Source of the DNA: JBCCEV01 sp039030125
Lineage (GTDB): Bacteria > Pseudomonadota > Gammaproteobacteria > Ga0077536
Assembly: GCA_039030125.1 (NCBI GenBank)
Contig: JBCCEV010000005.1
Location: forward strand, 1-48,726
Length of the DNA stretch: 48,726 bases
Direction of reading: 5' to 3'
A program made the position numbers and the translations under genes. Below the pieces are notes generated by a model. The model was not told the DNA's origin. It made no database searches and saw only the letters and a program-made list of their open reading frames with translations. Positions 16,813 to 25,212 of this stretch are shown here, piece after piece. Numbering within the stretch: the first letter of the stretch is position 1; the number at the start of each line of letters is the position of its first letter.

Positions 16813-18050
16813 CCAGATTCGCAACTGAGATCAGCCACCTCTATCGCGAGCACGCCGGGCGCGTGCTCGCAGCGTTGATCACGCAAGTTAACGACTTCGA
16901 CCTGGCTGAGGAAGCCCTTCAGGATGCTTGGCTTGAGGCCCTCACGCGCTGGTCGCGCGATGGGTTGCCCAAGTCTCCGCCCGCATGGTTACTGACTGTA
17001 GCAAAGCGGCGCGTGATCGATCGCCTGCGTCGCCGCGGCAGTGTTGAGAAAAACGCAGAACAATTGAAGTGGGCTTATGAACTAGAGCCGACTTGGTGTT
17101 CAAGCCAAGACGAGGAAATTCCCGACGAACGTCTGCGCCTCATATTCACTTGCTGCCACCCCGCACTAAAGCAGACTCACCAAGTCGCCCTTACGCTTCG
17201 GACACTTTGTGGTTTGAATACGGAGCAAATCGCCAGTGCATTCCTAAGCTCAAAACAAACACTGGCGCAGCGCCTGGTACGAGCCAAGCGGAAAATCCGC
17301 GACGCGGGGATCCCCTACCGGATTCCAGAAGCTGAGAATTTAGTAGAACGGCTGGATCCGGTCCGTGCCGTGATCTATCTGACATTCAATGAGGGATACT
17401 CCGCGACAGAGGGCGACGCTTTGATAAGAAAAGAGCTCTGCGATGAAGCAATTAGGTTGGGACGATTGCTGCACAGCCAATGTCCCCACCCCGAGAATGC
17501 TGGGTTACTTGCGCTCATGCTTTTGCATGACTCTCGTCGCAATGCGCGACTGGACGAAAATGGTGCGTATATCCCGCTTGATGAACAATCTCGAGACTGT
17601 TGGTGCGACGAAAAGCTGAAGGAGGGTCGCACACTTTTGCTTAACACCTTAGCGGCAAACCGTCCCGGCCCTTTTCAAATTCAAGCGGCCATTAGCGCAG
17701 TGCACGCCGACTCCAAAGCCAGCGGTTACACCGATTGGAAACAAATCGTTGGCCTTTACGACGCCTTGCGGGACTATCTCGATTCGCCGGTCGTGCAACT
17801 TAATCGTGCTGTCGCGCTCGCCAATGCCGAAGCGCCAGAGCCAGCACTTTCAAGTATCGAGTGTTTGAAGGATGAACTTGCCCAATACCAGCCCTATCAT
17901 GCCGCGCGCGCTGAGTTACTGTCCCAATTGGGGCAAACAGAAATCGCGCTCGACGCCTACGCACGCGCTATCGATTTGAGCGGCAATGAAGCGGAGCGCA
18001 GATACCTTATCGCCAAACGCGACGCCTTAAGCACGATCAGGAACCAATAA
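16809..18050 (+). CDS. ECF sigma factor, ECF42-like, with C-terminal TPR extension
   Basis: A protein of 413 residues. Sigma region 2 spans about residues 8-75 (DFDLAEEALQDAWLEAL, then WLLTVAKRRVIDRLRR). Region 4 spans about 110-170 (LTLRTLCGLNTEQIASAF, LAQRLVRAKRKI). A large C-terminal domain follows, beginning with VRAVIYLTFNEGYSA and ending in TPR-like helices (AALSQLGQ-type repeats near residue 370). This long extension together with a DGPF partner gene is the mark of the ECF42 group, in which no anti-sigma factor is encoded and the C-terminal domain is thought to control activity. Its 3' end overlaps the convergent gene on the other strand by 24 bases. Confidence 0.9.
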   Translation: MTRFATEISHLYREHAGRVLAALITQVNDFDLAEEALQDAWLEALTRWSRDGLPKSPPAWLLTVAKRRVIDRLRRRGSVEKNAEQLKWAYELEPTWCSSQDEEIPDERLRLIFTCCHPALKQTHQVALTLRTLCGLNTEQIASAFLSSKQTLAQRLVRAKRKIRDAGIPYRIPEAENLVERLDPVRAVIYLTFNEGYSATEGDALIRKELCDEAIRLGRLLHSQCPHPENAGLLALMLLHDSRRNARLDENGAYIPLDEQSRDCWCDEKLKEGRTLLLNTLAANRPGPFQIQAAISAVHADSKASGYTDWKQIVGLYDALRDYLDSPVVQLNRAVALANAEAPEPALSSIECLKDELAQYQPYHAARAELLSQLGQTEIALDAYARAIDLSGNEAERRYLIAKRDALSTIRNQ

Positions 18051-18488
18051 GGCGTTAGCATAGGCGACAAACTCCGGGTTAAATTGTTTCTGATTCGATT
18101 TCCAGAACAGTGCGCCGCCTCTCGTCGCTAACTGGCCTTTGAGGAGAAACTGCCAGCGCTCTTGCGAAAGATCAGGGGTATAACCGTACTTGTGCTGAAT
18201 AAAAAGATTCTCTTGGGCGGCCAATGAATAAGCAAAGAGCGAATTGAATTGGCGGCGTTGCGCATCGGTTAGCTGCTCTGGTTGAGTCAAACCAGCAAAA
18301 TAAAGTTCATTGAGATCCGCCCGCTCACCCAGCAACTTCACGAAAGACGACATCATTTCCGTCGTTGATTGATAGATGGACGCCCTGGCAAATCGCGAAT
18401 TCTCACGGATTTGGACAGCAAGATAGAGCAGCGAAACTACCACGGCGACAGCGCCGACCGTTTCTGACAAAAGGGATATTAATTCCAT
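18027..18488 (-). CDS. Small membrane-anchored protein, unknown function
   Basis: A protein of 153 residues with one N-terminal transmembrane helix (VGAVAVVVSLLYLAVQI, about residues 11-28), followed by a soluble alpha-helical region rich in aromatic residues and glutamine. I recognise the general type (short proteins with an N-terminal helix ending in QIREN, widespread in marine Proteobacteria) but know no function. It starts 11 bases after the dehalogenase-like gene and is the last gene of that minus-strand set. The end overlaps the sigma gene end to end. Confidence 0.65.
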   Translation of the reverse strand: MELISLLSETVGAVAVVVSLLYLAVQIRENSRFARASIYQSTTEMMSSFVKLLGERADLNELYFAGLTQPEQLTDAQRRQFNSLFAYSLAAQENLFIQHKYGYTPDLSQERWQFLLKGQLATRGGALFWKSNQKQFNPEFVAYANALLVPDRA

Positions 18489-18499
18489 CGCCTAGGCCC

Positions 18500-19183
18500 T
18501 TATCGTGTTACCCATCCCCCGCAAATCGGAAAAACCTGACCGACAAAACACGCCGCGGCCTCACTACAAAGATAAGCAGCGAACTCCGCATCTTCGCGGG
18601 GCGCCACCAAACGGCCTAATGGAACCTCTCTTTTCAACCGCGCCTGGAACTTTTCGTTGGCCTGGATTTCGGCCGGAAAATACGTCGGGTTATCGACAAA
18701 GTTCTGCGCAATCGCATTGATTTGAATATTGTCGGGCGCCAATTCCACACCCGCCGCCTGAACGTAGGCGAGTTGCGCCCCCCGTGCTGCGCTATACGTG
18801 GAGGTCCTTTTCATGCCACGCAGCGCCGAAGCACTACCCATGACCAAGATCCGCCCGCCACCACGTTCAAGCATTTGCGGTAATACCGCCCTCGTCAATA
18901 GTGGTAACGGATCGACCATGTGCGAAAACACATAGCGCCACTCGTCCCCATCGCTCTCCAAGACACTCGTCGACGGCGCTGGCACCCCGAGATTGGCGAG
19001 CAGGATATCAACACGACCCGCATCGCTAACCATCTGCTTGGCGGCATCGTCATCGATAAACTCCACAGCGTTCGCAATCACCTCGGCACCGTAACCGGTG
19101 AAGGTCTCGACCAGTGCCGGGCCCATAAAGGCAGCGGCATGTGTTATCAGAACCGTCTTGCCCGAAAAATCGATACCACCCAT
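18500..19183 (-). CDS. Halohydrin dehalogenase-like SDR-fold protein (HheB/HheG/HheD type)
   Basis: A protein of 227 residues with a short-chain dehydrogenase fold but without the dehydrogenase signatures. The usual glycine-rich NAD(P) motif TGxxxGxG is replaced by T14-H-A-A-A-F19-M-G21, which fits T-x4-F/Y-x-G, the halide/nucleophile-site motif of halohydrin dehalogenases. The catalytic lysine is replaced by arginine: S117-x12-Y130-x3-R134, the Ser-Tyr-Arg triad of that family. The segment after the triad (AIAQNFVDNPTYFP, then VPLGRL, ending in GGW) also resembles HheB-like members. These enzymes convert vicinal halohydrins to epoxides and open epoxides with small anions, without cofactor. 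A strong AGGAAGG ribosome site lies ahead of the ATG, 14 bases after the threonine aldolase-like gene, so the two are cotranscribed. Activity is inferred. Confidence 0.85.
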   Translation of the reverse strand: MGGIDFSGKTVLITHAAAFMGPALVETFTGYGAEVIANAVEFIDDDAAKQMVSDAGRVDILLANLGVPAPSTSVLESDGDEWRYVFSHMVDPLPLLTRAVLPQMLERGGGRILVMGSASALRGMKRTSTYSAARGAQLAYVQAAGVELAPDNIQINAIAQNFVDNPTYFPAEIQANEKFQARLKREVPLGRLVAPREDAEFAAYLCSEAAACFVGQVFPICGGWVTR

Positions 19184-19197
19184 TCACTTTTTCCTTC

Positions 19198-20232
19198 CTA
19201 CAATTTAGAACACACATCGGTGATGCGCGCGAGAAACTCATCGACCTCCTCGGGGGTGGTTTGAAATGACGTCATCCATCGCGCAATGTCCTCAGCTTCA
19301 CTCCACATGTAGAAGTCACCACATTCTTGAATAGCCTTCAAACGGGAGCGTGGAAGTTTCGGAAACAATGCATTAATTTCCACCGGCGCCGTTAAAGTGA
19401 TTTCGCTGATGCTGGCTATTCCGTTCTCGAGTCGCTTTGCCATCGCGTTGGCGTGCGAGGCGTTGGCAAGCCACAAGTCATCATGCAATAAACGCTCGAA
19501 CTGACAAGAGATAAACCGCATCTTCGAAGCGAGTTGGGTCGCCTGTTTCCGCAGATATTCAGTGCGTTCGACGAGATCAGGATTAAAGATCACCAGCGCC
19601 TCGCCACCCAACAATCCGTTCTTGGTGCCGCCAAACGAAAGGACATCAACGCCCACCTCCGTTGTGATCGCGCTCAAGGGCACCTGCAGGAACGCGGCGG
19701 CATTAGCTATCCTGGCACCGTCCATTTGCAGAGCCAACCCGTTTTCGTGGGCTAAATCCGCCAGCGCCTGGATCTCTTGGGGACGATAAACGACCCCGAA
19801 CTCAGTGGGTTGAGTGATCGCGATTACTCGAGGTCGAGCGTGGTGAACGCCGCGTGTGGGGCCGAGCAGGGGTGCAACGCTAGCCGGGGAAATGCGGCCT
19901 AGATCGTGTGCGACTGGCAGCAACTTACCGCCGAAAAAATGCTCCGGGGCGGCGCACTCGTCTTCCCAAATATGCGCCGAGCTTGCGCAGATCACAGCAT
20001 CAAAACTATCGGTGAGAGCCGCTAAGCCGATGGTGTTCGCGCCTGTGCCGTTGAACAGGAAAAACACTTCACAGCGATCTCCAAAGTGCTCTTTGAATCG
20101 TGCTCGTGCCGCCTTCGTATGCGGATCATCGCCGTAGGCGATCGCGTAACCGCCATTGGCGGCGTGTATTGCGTCAAGGATTTGCGGATGTGTGGCAGCG
20201 GCATTGTCGCTCGCGAAACACAGCTGGGACAT
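19198..20232 (-). CDS. Low-specificity threonine aldolase-like PLP enzyme
   Basis: A protein of 344 residues of fold type I, related to LtaE and the beta-eliminating lyases. Seen: the N-terminal FASDNAAATHPQI, which aligns with the DN start of threonine aldolases, the NGTGAN phosphate loop near residue 61, the LQMDGARIANA segment holding the PLP-pyridine aspartate (171), and the Schiff-base lysine in SFGGTKNGLLGGE (K204). The family cleaves threonine or allo-threonine to glycine and acetaldehyde, or related beta-hydroxy amino acids. It lies upstream of, and probably in one transcript with, the halohydrin dehalogenase-like gene. Exact substrate unknown. Confidence 0.88.
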   Translation of the reverse strand: MSQLCFASDNAAATHPQILDAIHAANGGYAIAYGDDPHTKAARARFKEHFGDRCEVFFLFNGTGANTIGLAALTDSFDAVICASSAHIWEDECAAPEHFFGGKLLPVAHDLGRISPASVAPLLGPTRGVHHARPRVIAITQPTEFGVVYRPQEIQALADLAHENGLALQMDGARIANAAAFLQVPLSAITTEVGVDVLSFGGTKNGLLGGEALVIFNPDLVERTEYLRKQATQLASKMRFISCQFERLLHDDLWLANASHANAMAKRLENGIASISEITLTAPVEINALFPKLPRSRLKAIQECGDFYMWSEAEDIARWMTSFQTTPEEVDEFLARITDVCSKL

Positions 20233-20299
20233 GTTCTAACTCTGAGCTGAATACCAGCTCATGTTAACGCATGAACTTACGATTCTCTGACGACCCGTA

Positions 20300-22072
20300 C
20301 TAGCTGCCGCTAGCAACGGCCTTCAAGCCGCCGCCGAAGCCGGCTTTCTTAAGCCCGGCTGCATAAAGCTCCCCATCAGCATGATGAGTAAACGGCATGC
20401 GCTCCAAATGCACTTCAAGGTCAAAGTCTGGGTAGCGAGCCAGATAATGCTGAGCACATTCTTTGGCCTTATCGAGGTCGCCGAGATGCGCGTAACTGGC
20501 GGCAGCCCACCGGTAATAAGGGATCCTGGCGTTGTCAATCCGCTCGAACACGTCGACGGCTTCCTGAAAACGCTCGAGGATCATATACACACCGATGTAG
20601 GTGCCACGATGCCAAGGTGTCAGGTTGGAATTGAGTGAGAATGCCTGATCCAGTAGCTCCAACGCCTGCTCTCCATGACCGCTGACTGCCAACGCCATCG
20701 CTTGAAAGGTATGGCAATCGGGGTCATTGGGGTTGAGATCCATCGCCCGCTCGAAAGCATCGAGCGAACGCGGCAAATCCTTACGCAGGTAATACACCCA
20801 CCCAAGCGCCAGGAAAGGCGTATGCGAGGACGAATCGATCTCGGCGCCCTTTAACGCATATTTCAAGGCTTCGTCGAGATCATTCTGCGGGCTGTCCGAC
20901 CAATATTCGTCGTAGGACATGATGTAGCTCCAGGCCAAGCTCGCATACGAACGGCCGTAGTCTGGATCTAATTCGACGGCTTTCAGATAGCAGGCACGCG
21001 CAGCTTCGTTATCCGTCTTGGTGAACTTCGACCACAGTTGACGCCCCTTGAGCACTAGGTCGTATGCTCTTAGGTTCTCGCAACCATCGCTGCGGCTTAA
21101 GGCTCGGCGCCGCTCGTTATCGGAGACTTTGTCGAACAAGGTGGCAACGATTTTTCCGGTCAACTCATCCTGAACAGCAAATACGTCGTCCAAGGTTCGA
21201 TCGTAGCGCTCAGCCCAAATATGGCTACCGGTCTCGGCTTCCACCAAAGTAGCGGTTACCCGAACCCGCGCGCCGCCTTTGCGCACACTACCCTCCACTA
21301 GATAACGAACATTCAGGTCGTGCGAAACCTCACGCGTATCCACCGAACGTCCTTTATATTGGAAGGAGGTGTTCCGGGCGGTGACTACCAGATCCTTGAA
21401 ACGAGACAGCTCGGTAATAATGTCTTCGGCGATCCCGTCGGCGAAGTACTCATCTTCGCTGTCGGCGCTAACGCTGGAAAACGGCAACACCGCAATCGAA
21501 GGCCTCTCCGGCAGGCTTTCCACTGAGCTCGCCGCTGGATCGGTGGGAGTATCCATATTCAATTTGTATACCCTTACTGGCTTGATAATATTCTTCACTT
21601 CGAATTCACCTGCGAATTCAAAGGACGAATCAACTCTCCCCTCGATAAATCCAAACGCCGATTCCGATAAAGTCACCGAGCCCGGCTCTGCCAGCGACTG
21701 TAAGCGCGCCGCGATATTGACACCGTCCCCATAGATGGTGCCGTCTTCTTGTTCGATGACATCGCCGAGATTGATGCCAATACGGAACCGCATTTGGCGC
21801 TCCGCGGAGAGCGCTTTATTTTGCTCGGCAATCTCTTTCTGAACCGCGATTCCTGCCTCAACAGCCTCGACCACACTCTCAAACACCGCAAGCACGCTGT
21901 CGCCGGAGGTATCGACCACCCGACCGCCGTGGCCGCTGACATGCGAGCGAAACACCGCTCGATAGGTGTTGAGTGTGCCGAGGGTCGCGGCCTCATCGCC
22001 ACCCATTAATCCCGAGTAGTTGACGACATCAGCCGCCAAAATTGCCGACAGTACCCGTCGTGTTTCAGACAT
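20300..22072 (-). CDS. Class III adenylate/guanylate cyclase with TolB-like and TPR domains
   Basis: A protein of 590 residues from the ATG at 22072, chosen because AAGGAGA lies about 10 bases upstream; the open frame reaches 22153 but that part is not typical. Residues about 5-175 form a class III cyclase domain with both metal aspartates (D15 in LAADVVNYS and D58 in DTSGDS) and the transition-state pair N119 and R123 in GVNIAARL, so it should be active. Residues about 185-340 are TolB/FlgO-like (SIAVLPFSS, FADGIAEDIITEL, YLVEGSVRK). The remainder holds several TPRs (ALEYALKGAEID-like helices, PNDPDCHTF). The architecture is common in Proteobacteria; signal input is unknown. No membrane helix is evident. 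Confidence 0.9.
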   Translation of the reverse strand: MSETRRVLSAILAADVVNYSGLMGGDEAATLGTLNTYRAVFRSHVSGHGGRVVDTSGDSVLAVFESVVEAVEAGIAVQKEIAEQNKALSAERQMRFRIGINLGDVIEQEDGTIYGDGVNIAARLQSLAEPGSVTLSESAFGFIEGRVDSSFEFAGEFEVKNIIKPVRVYKLNMDTPTDPAASSVESLPERPSIAVLPFSSVSADSEDEYFADGIAEDIITELSRFKDLVVTARNTSFQYKGRSVDTREVSHDLNVRYLVEGSVRKGGARVRVTATLVEAETGSHIWAERYDRTLDDVFAVQDELTGKIVATLFDKVSDNERRRALSRSDGCENLRAYDLVLKGRQLWSKFTKTDNEAARACYLKAVELDPDYGRSYASLAWSYIMSYDEYWSDSPQNDLDEALKYALKGAEIDSSSHTPFLALGWVYYLRKDLPRSLDAFERAMDLNPNDPDCHTFQAMALAVSGHGEQALELLDQAFSLNSNLTPWHRGTYIGVYMILERFQEAVDVFERIDNARIPYYRWAAASYAHLGDLDKAKECAQHYLARYPDFDLEVHLERMPFTHHADGELYAAGLKKAGFGGGLKAVASGS

Positions 22073-22291
22073 TGGCAATGGGTCTCCTTCAATCGCGATG
22101 CTACGCTTCGGGCGCGGACTACTCAACAAAATCCACGTGCACAAGATCCACACGGTGGTGCAATTTTCGATGCCCCTGAATAGCGCGATGCCCCAAGAGC
22201 GTTAGCGGCCCTATTCGCTAGCTCGAACTCCGTACTGTTTAGATAGGGGCGAGCGCCATTAGTTTCAAGGCTGGCGGCGTAGTTCGATCGG

Positions 22292-23254
22292 TTATGTCGA
22301 TATAACACTGGCGTTTAAGCCAGCCGCAATGTTGTAGCAAACGTCCAGCGTTGGCGTGGAAATGCCTTCCGCTTGGGCAATATTTCGCGCAAAACCCAGA
22401 GTTTCCTCATATTCCAAGGCGGTGCCACGTTCTAAGTCTTGCAAAGAAGACATGCGGTGATCCGGTGCATTTTCGAGCAAATTTCGCCCACGCTCGGTTA
22501 AGAGTTCAATCGCCTGCTCGCGATCCGCCGAAGCAAGCACGGCGACTGGCAGCGGCGAATCGCCGTCCAGCGAAACAGCGTACGACGACGCCACCTCGCG
22601 CATTTCACCAATCAAATCGTAGGCGATGGCCGCGAAAGCGGGCTGGCTCAGGAAATGCCCGGTGTTGAGTCGCGAAATAATCGCCAGGGAGAACATCGCG
22701 ACCCAGCCCACGTATTTCGACCATTCAACCGAGCGCACGTCCGACACCGATTGGGTGTTGACGCCGGCCGCGTGAATCGCCTCGGCGATGCCATCAGCGT
22801 GATGCGAGTGTTCTGATAATGTTCCAATGTGGATGAAGATGTTGCGCGTGAAAACGACCGTACCATCAGGCTTCAATTCGCCGCTAAAATCCGCCATGCA
22901 ACCCAACGTCCGCTCAATTCCAAAGGCGCTAGCGAGCAGTTCGTTCTTTTGCACCCCATTAGCCACCGAGAACACGGCCTGCGCTTGGATGTGCTTGGTC
23001 GCCTCAACCGCTGCGGCCATCTGGTAGGTTTTGACGGCGTAGACCACGCAGTCGTATTCATCAACAACCTCAGCAGCGGACAAAGCGGTACACTGACGAT
23101 GAAGTTCGTTGAGCCCCGAGAGCCTTAGGCCCAGGGTGCGAATTTGGCGCAACCGGGCGCCACGCGCGATCATTGTGACCTCATGTCCGGCTGCATCCAG
23201 GTGACTGCCTAGAATGGTGCCCAAGGCACCCGCCCCCACAATTGCAAATTTCAT
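22292..23254 (-). CDS. 2-dehydropantoate 2-reductase (ketopantoate reductase family)
   Basis: A protein of 320 residues with an N-terminal Rossmann motif GAGALGTILG (residues 7-16) and the family features VYAVKTYQ (lysine near 75), SVANGVQKNE near residue 97, a central EWSKYVGWVA (with the catalytic-region lysine near 180) and a C-terminal helical domain with SSLQDLERGTALEYE. PanE/ApbA reduces ketopantoate to pantoate with NADPH in coenzyme A synthesis. Many paralogues of this family act on other 2-keto acids, so the precise role is uncertain. It is divergently transcribed from the iron-dependent alcohol dehydrogenase gene across a 65-base gap that must hold both promoters. Confidence 0.85.
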   Translation of the reverse strand: MKFAIVGAGALGTILGSHLDAAGHEVTMIARGARLRQIRTLGLRLSGLNELHRQCTALSAAEVVDEYDCVVYAVKTYQMAAAVEATKHIQAQAVFSVANGVQKNELLASAFGIERTLGCMADFSGELKPDGTVVFTRNIFIHIGTLSEHSHHADGIAEAIHAAGVNTQSVSDVRSVEWSKYVGWVAMFSLAIISRLNTGHFLSQPAFAAIAYDLIGEMREVASSYAVSLDGDSPLPVAVLASADREQAIELLTERGRNLLENAPDHRMSSLQDLERGTALEYEETLGFARNIAQAEGISTPTLDVCYNIAAGLNASVIST

Positions 23255-23319
23255 TTCCTATCCTCGCGCATAAGCCTGGCTGTCATAATAGGAGCTTCTC
23301 ACCAGAACGTAGAAAACTT

Positions 23320-24519
23320 ATGACTGAGCTTAGCGGTGTTTTTACTCTACTTCCGATCGATGACGTTCATTACGGCGCCGATTCAATCAGCGGTCTGGCC
23401 GCCGCTTTAGACGCATATGGCGTATCCCGCGCGCTGCTGATCACGGGTAACACCCTAGCCACAAAAACCAATTTGGTGGACACCGTGTGCGCACACGCAG
23501 GCGGTAAAATCGCTGGCGTTTTTCATGAAACCGTCCAGCACGTTCATCGCGGATCGGTGCTACGTGCGGCGGAGCAGGCGCGCGGCATCAATGCTGATGC
23601 CGTGATCTCGTTCGGCGGAGGCACCCCCAACGATACCGGAAAAGCAGTCCTGCTAGCCTTATCAGAGGGCATTACCGAGCCCGGGCATTTCGATGAATTC
23701 ATGGTGAAGTACGAATATCCCGACAAAGTCGAGATCCCGCCAATGACAGGTACGGCGATACCGATGTTCGCCATCTCGACGACGCTTTCGGCTGGTGAGT
23801 TTACGCACTTTGCGGGGATCACCGATGAGGTCCGAAAAGTAAAAGATCTCTATATCGATAAGCAACTCGCGGCCAAGCAAGTCTTCCTGGACCCGACTTT
23901 AACCTTGGAAACTCCGATGTGGCTGTGGCTCTCGACGGGTATGCGATCGGTCGATCACTGCGTTGAAGCGCTTTGCTCATCCTCCGCACACCCATATACC
24001 GACGCGATGGCCATGCATGCGCTCGCCGGACTGAATGAAAATCTGCTTGCTTGCAAAGAGGACCCCGGCAATTTGCAGGCGCGCACCAAAGCACATATCG
24101 CCGCCTGGATGTCGGTATGTGGGCTCGCCAACGTCGCGTTGGGATTAAGCCATGGAATAGGCCATCAACTAGGCGCTCGCAACGACGTCCCGCATGGGCA
24201 TACCTCCTGCGTCATGATGTATCCAACCATGACCTTCAATAAAGACCACGTTGCCGATAGGCACGGCTGGGTTGCCGAAGCGATGGGCGCCAAATCTCCT
24301 GATATGAATGCCACAGCGGCTGGAGAGGCGGGACGGGACGCTATTCGAGAGCTGGTCTTAAAGCTTGGCTTGCCAGCCAAGTTAAGGGAAGTTGGGGTTG
24401 AACCCGAAGACTTTCCCGCCATCGCCAGAGACGCGATGCAAGATTTAGTGGTGGCAAGCAATCCCCGTCCGGTGGACTCGATTGAGGATGTTATCGACCT
24501 CTTGCAACAAGCGTATTAA
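23320..24519 (+). CDS. Iron-containing alcohol dehydrogenase family protein
   Basis: A protein of 399 residues from the ATG at 23320; the frame is open to 23242, but that stretch overlaps the start of the divergent gene. The N-terminal dinucleotide domain carries SFGGGTPNDTGKA (residues about 88-100), the GGG-x-x-x-D motif of the family. The metal-binding C-terminal domain has MRSVDHCVEAL and GLSHGIGHQLGA followed by VPHGH, which supply the histidine ligands. Members reduce or oxidise alcohols, aldehydes, lactaldehyde or maleylacetate; this copy cannot be assigned further. It ends 9 bases before the convergent SIMPL gene. Confidence 0.88.
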   Translation: MTELSGVFTLLPIDDVHYGADSISGLAAALDAYGVSRALLITGNTLATKTNLVDTVCAHAGGKIAGVFHETVQHVHRGSVLRAAEQARGINADAVISFGGGTPNDTGKAVLLALSEGITEPGHFDEFMVKYEYPDKVEIPPMTGTAIPMFAISTTLSAGEFTHFAGITDEVRKVKDLYIDKQLAAKQVFLDPTLTLETPMWLWLSTGMRSVDHCVEALCSSSAHPYTDAMAMHALAGLNENLLACKEDPGNLQARTKAHIAAWMSVCGLANVALGLSHGIGHQLGARNDVPHGHTSCVMMYPTMTFNKDHVADRHGWVAEAMGAKSPDMNATAAGEAGRDAIRELVLKLGLPAKLREVGVEPEDFPAIARDAMQDLVVASNPRPVDSIEDVIDLLQQAY

Positions 24520-24528
24520 CAACGAGCG

Positions 24529-25212
24529 TTATTGTGCTAATTGAATCGTGCCGTTAACGGAAACTTCAAGTCCGCGGGTGCCGCCGTCGAACGCCGGGCC
24601 CGCTTCCGCTTGTACCGAGCGCATTTGCGCGCCCATCATCATCGGCTGCCCACCCCTGCGATTAGTATTCACATTAACGCTGACAATGTCATAGTTCGGG
24701 TGGTCGAAATTTTTAGCGATCCGCTCCGCGCGCTCTTTAAAGCGCGCTATAGCGACATCGATGAGTCTGCTCTCGACTTTCTCGCGAGCACCATCGGAAA
24801 CATTGTGACCAACTGATTCGATTGCCATACGGCTTTGTAGTACCGCCAATAACTCACTAAGGCCATCACTGTTGGCAGATTCCAGATAGAGTGATTGGCG
24901 CACCCGCCAACCGACAACCCGGCGCTTGTCATAAATTGGGGAGGTCCGGTAGTCAATCGTTTGCTGCTTGAGATCTTTCATCTGCTTGCTCTGGGCAAGC
25001 GCCCAGATCATCGTTTCGTTGACGCCGCTCGAAGCAGTGCTTTGCTCAGCGCTCTCTTTTTCGACATACAGTCGGGCGACTAGCAAATCATTCTCGACTT
25101 CCTCGCTCGCGGTGACCGAGAGATGCACCAGATCCCGCGACGGATCGTGAGAATCGGCCCACAGCGCACCCGCGCTCAACGTGATCACTAGTCCTAGTAG
25201 GGCTTGTTTCAT
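24529..25212 (-). CDS. Periplasmic SIMPL-domain (DUF541) protein
   Basis: A protein of 227 residues with a signal peptide (LLGLVITLSAGALWA, cleavage before DSHD). The mature protein matches the SIMPL/DUF541 family: VTASEEVENDLLVARLYVE at the start, TSPIYDKRRVVGWRVRQSLYLE in the middle, and a C-terminal strand LEVSVNGTIQL. The family is periplasmic or surface-located and its function is poorly known. The ATG at 25212 overlaps the stop of the upstream decarboxylase gene (ATGA), so the two are translationally coupled. Confidence 0.87.
   Translation of the reverse strand: MKQALLGLVITLSAGALWADSHDPSRDLVHLSVTASEEVENDLLVARLYVEKESAEQSTASSGVNETMIWALAQSKQMKDLKQQTIDYRTSPIYDKRRVVGWRVRQSLYLESANSDGLSELLAVLQSRMAIESVGHNVSDGAREKVESRLIDVAIARFKERAERIAKNFDHPNYDIVSVNVNTNRRGGQPMMMGAQMRSVQAEAGPAFDGGTRGLEVSVNGTIQLAQ

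Noticed and set aside
18500..19183. Annotation as an ordinary short-chain dehydrogenase
   Set aside because: The glycine-rich cofactor motif and the catalytic lysine are both replaced, in exactly the positions used by halohydrin dehalogenases.
20243..20261. Inverted repeat TGAGCTG/CAGCTCA between the cyclase and the aldolase gene
   Set aside because: The stem is only 7 bp and no T-tract follows on either strand, so a terminator is not supported; an operator role is only possible.
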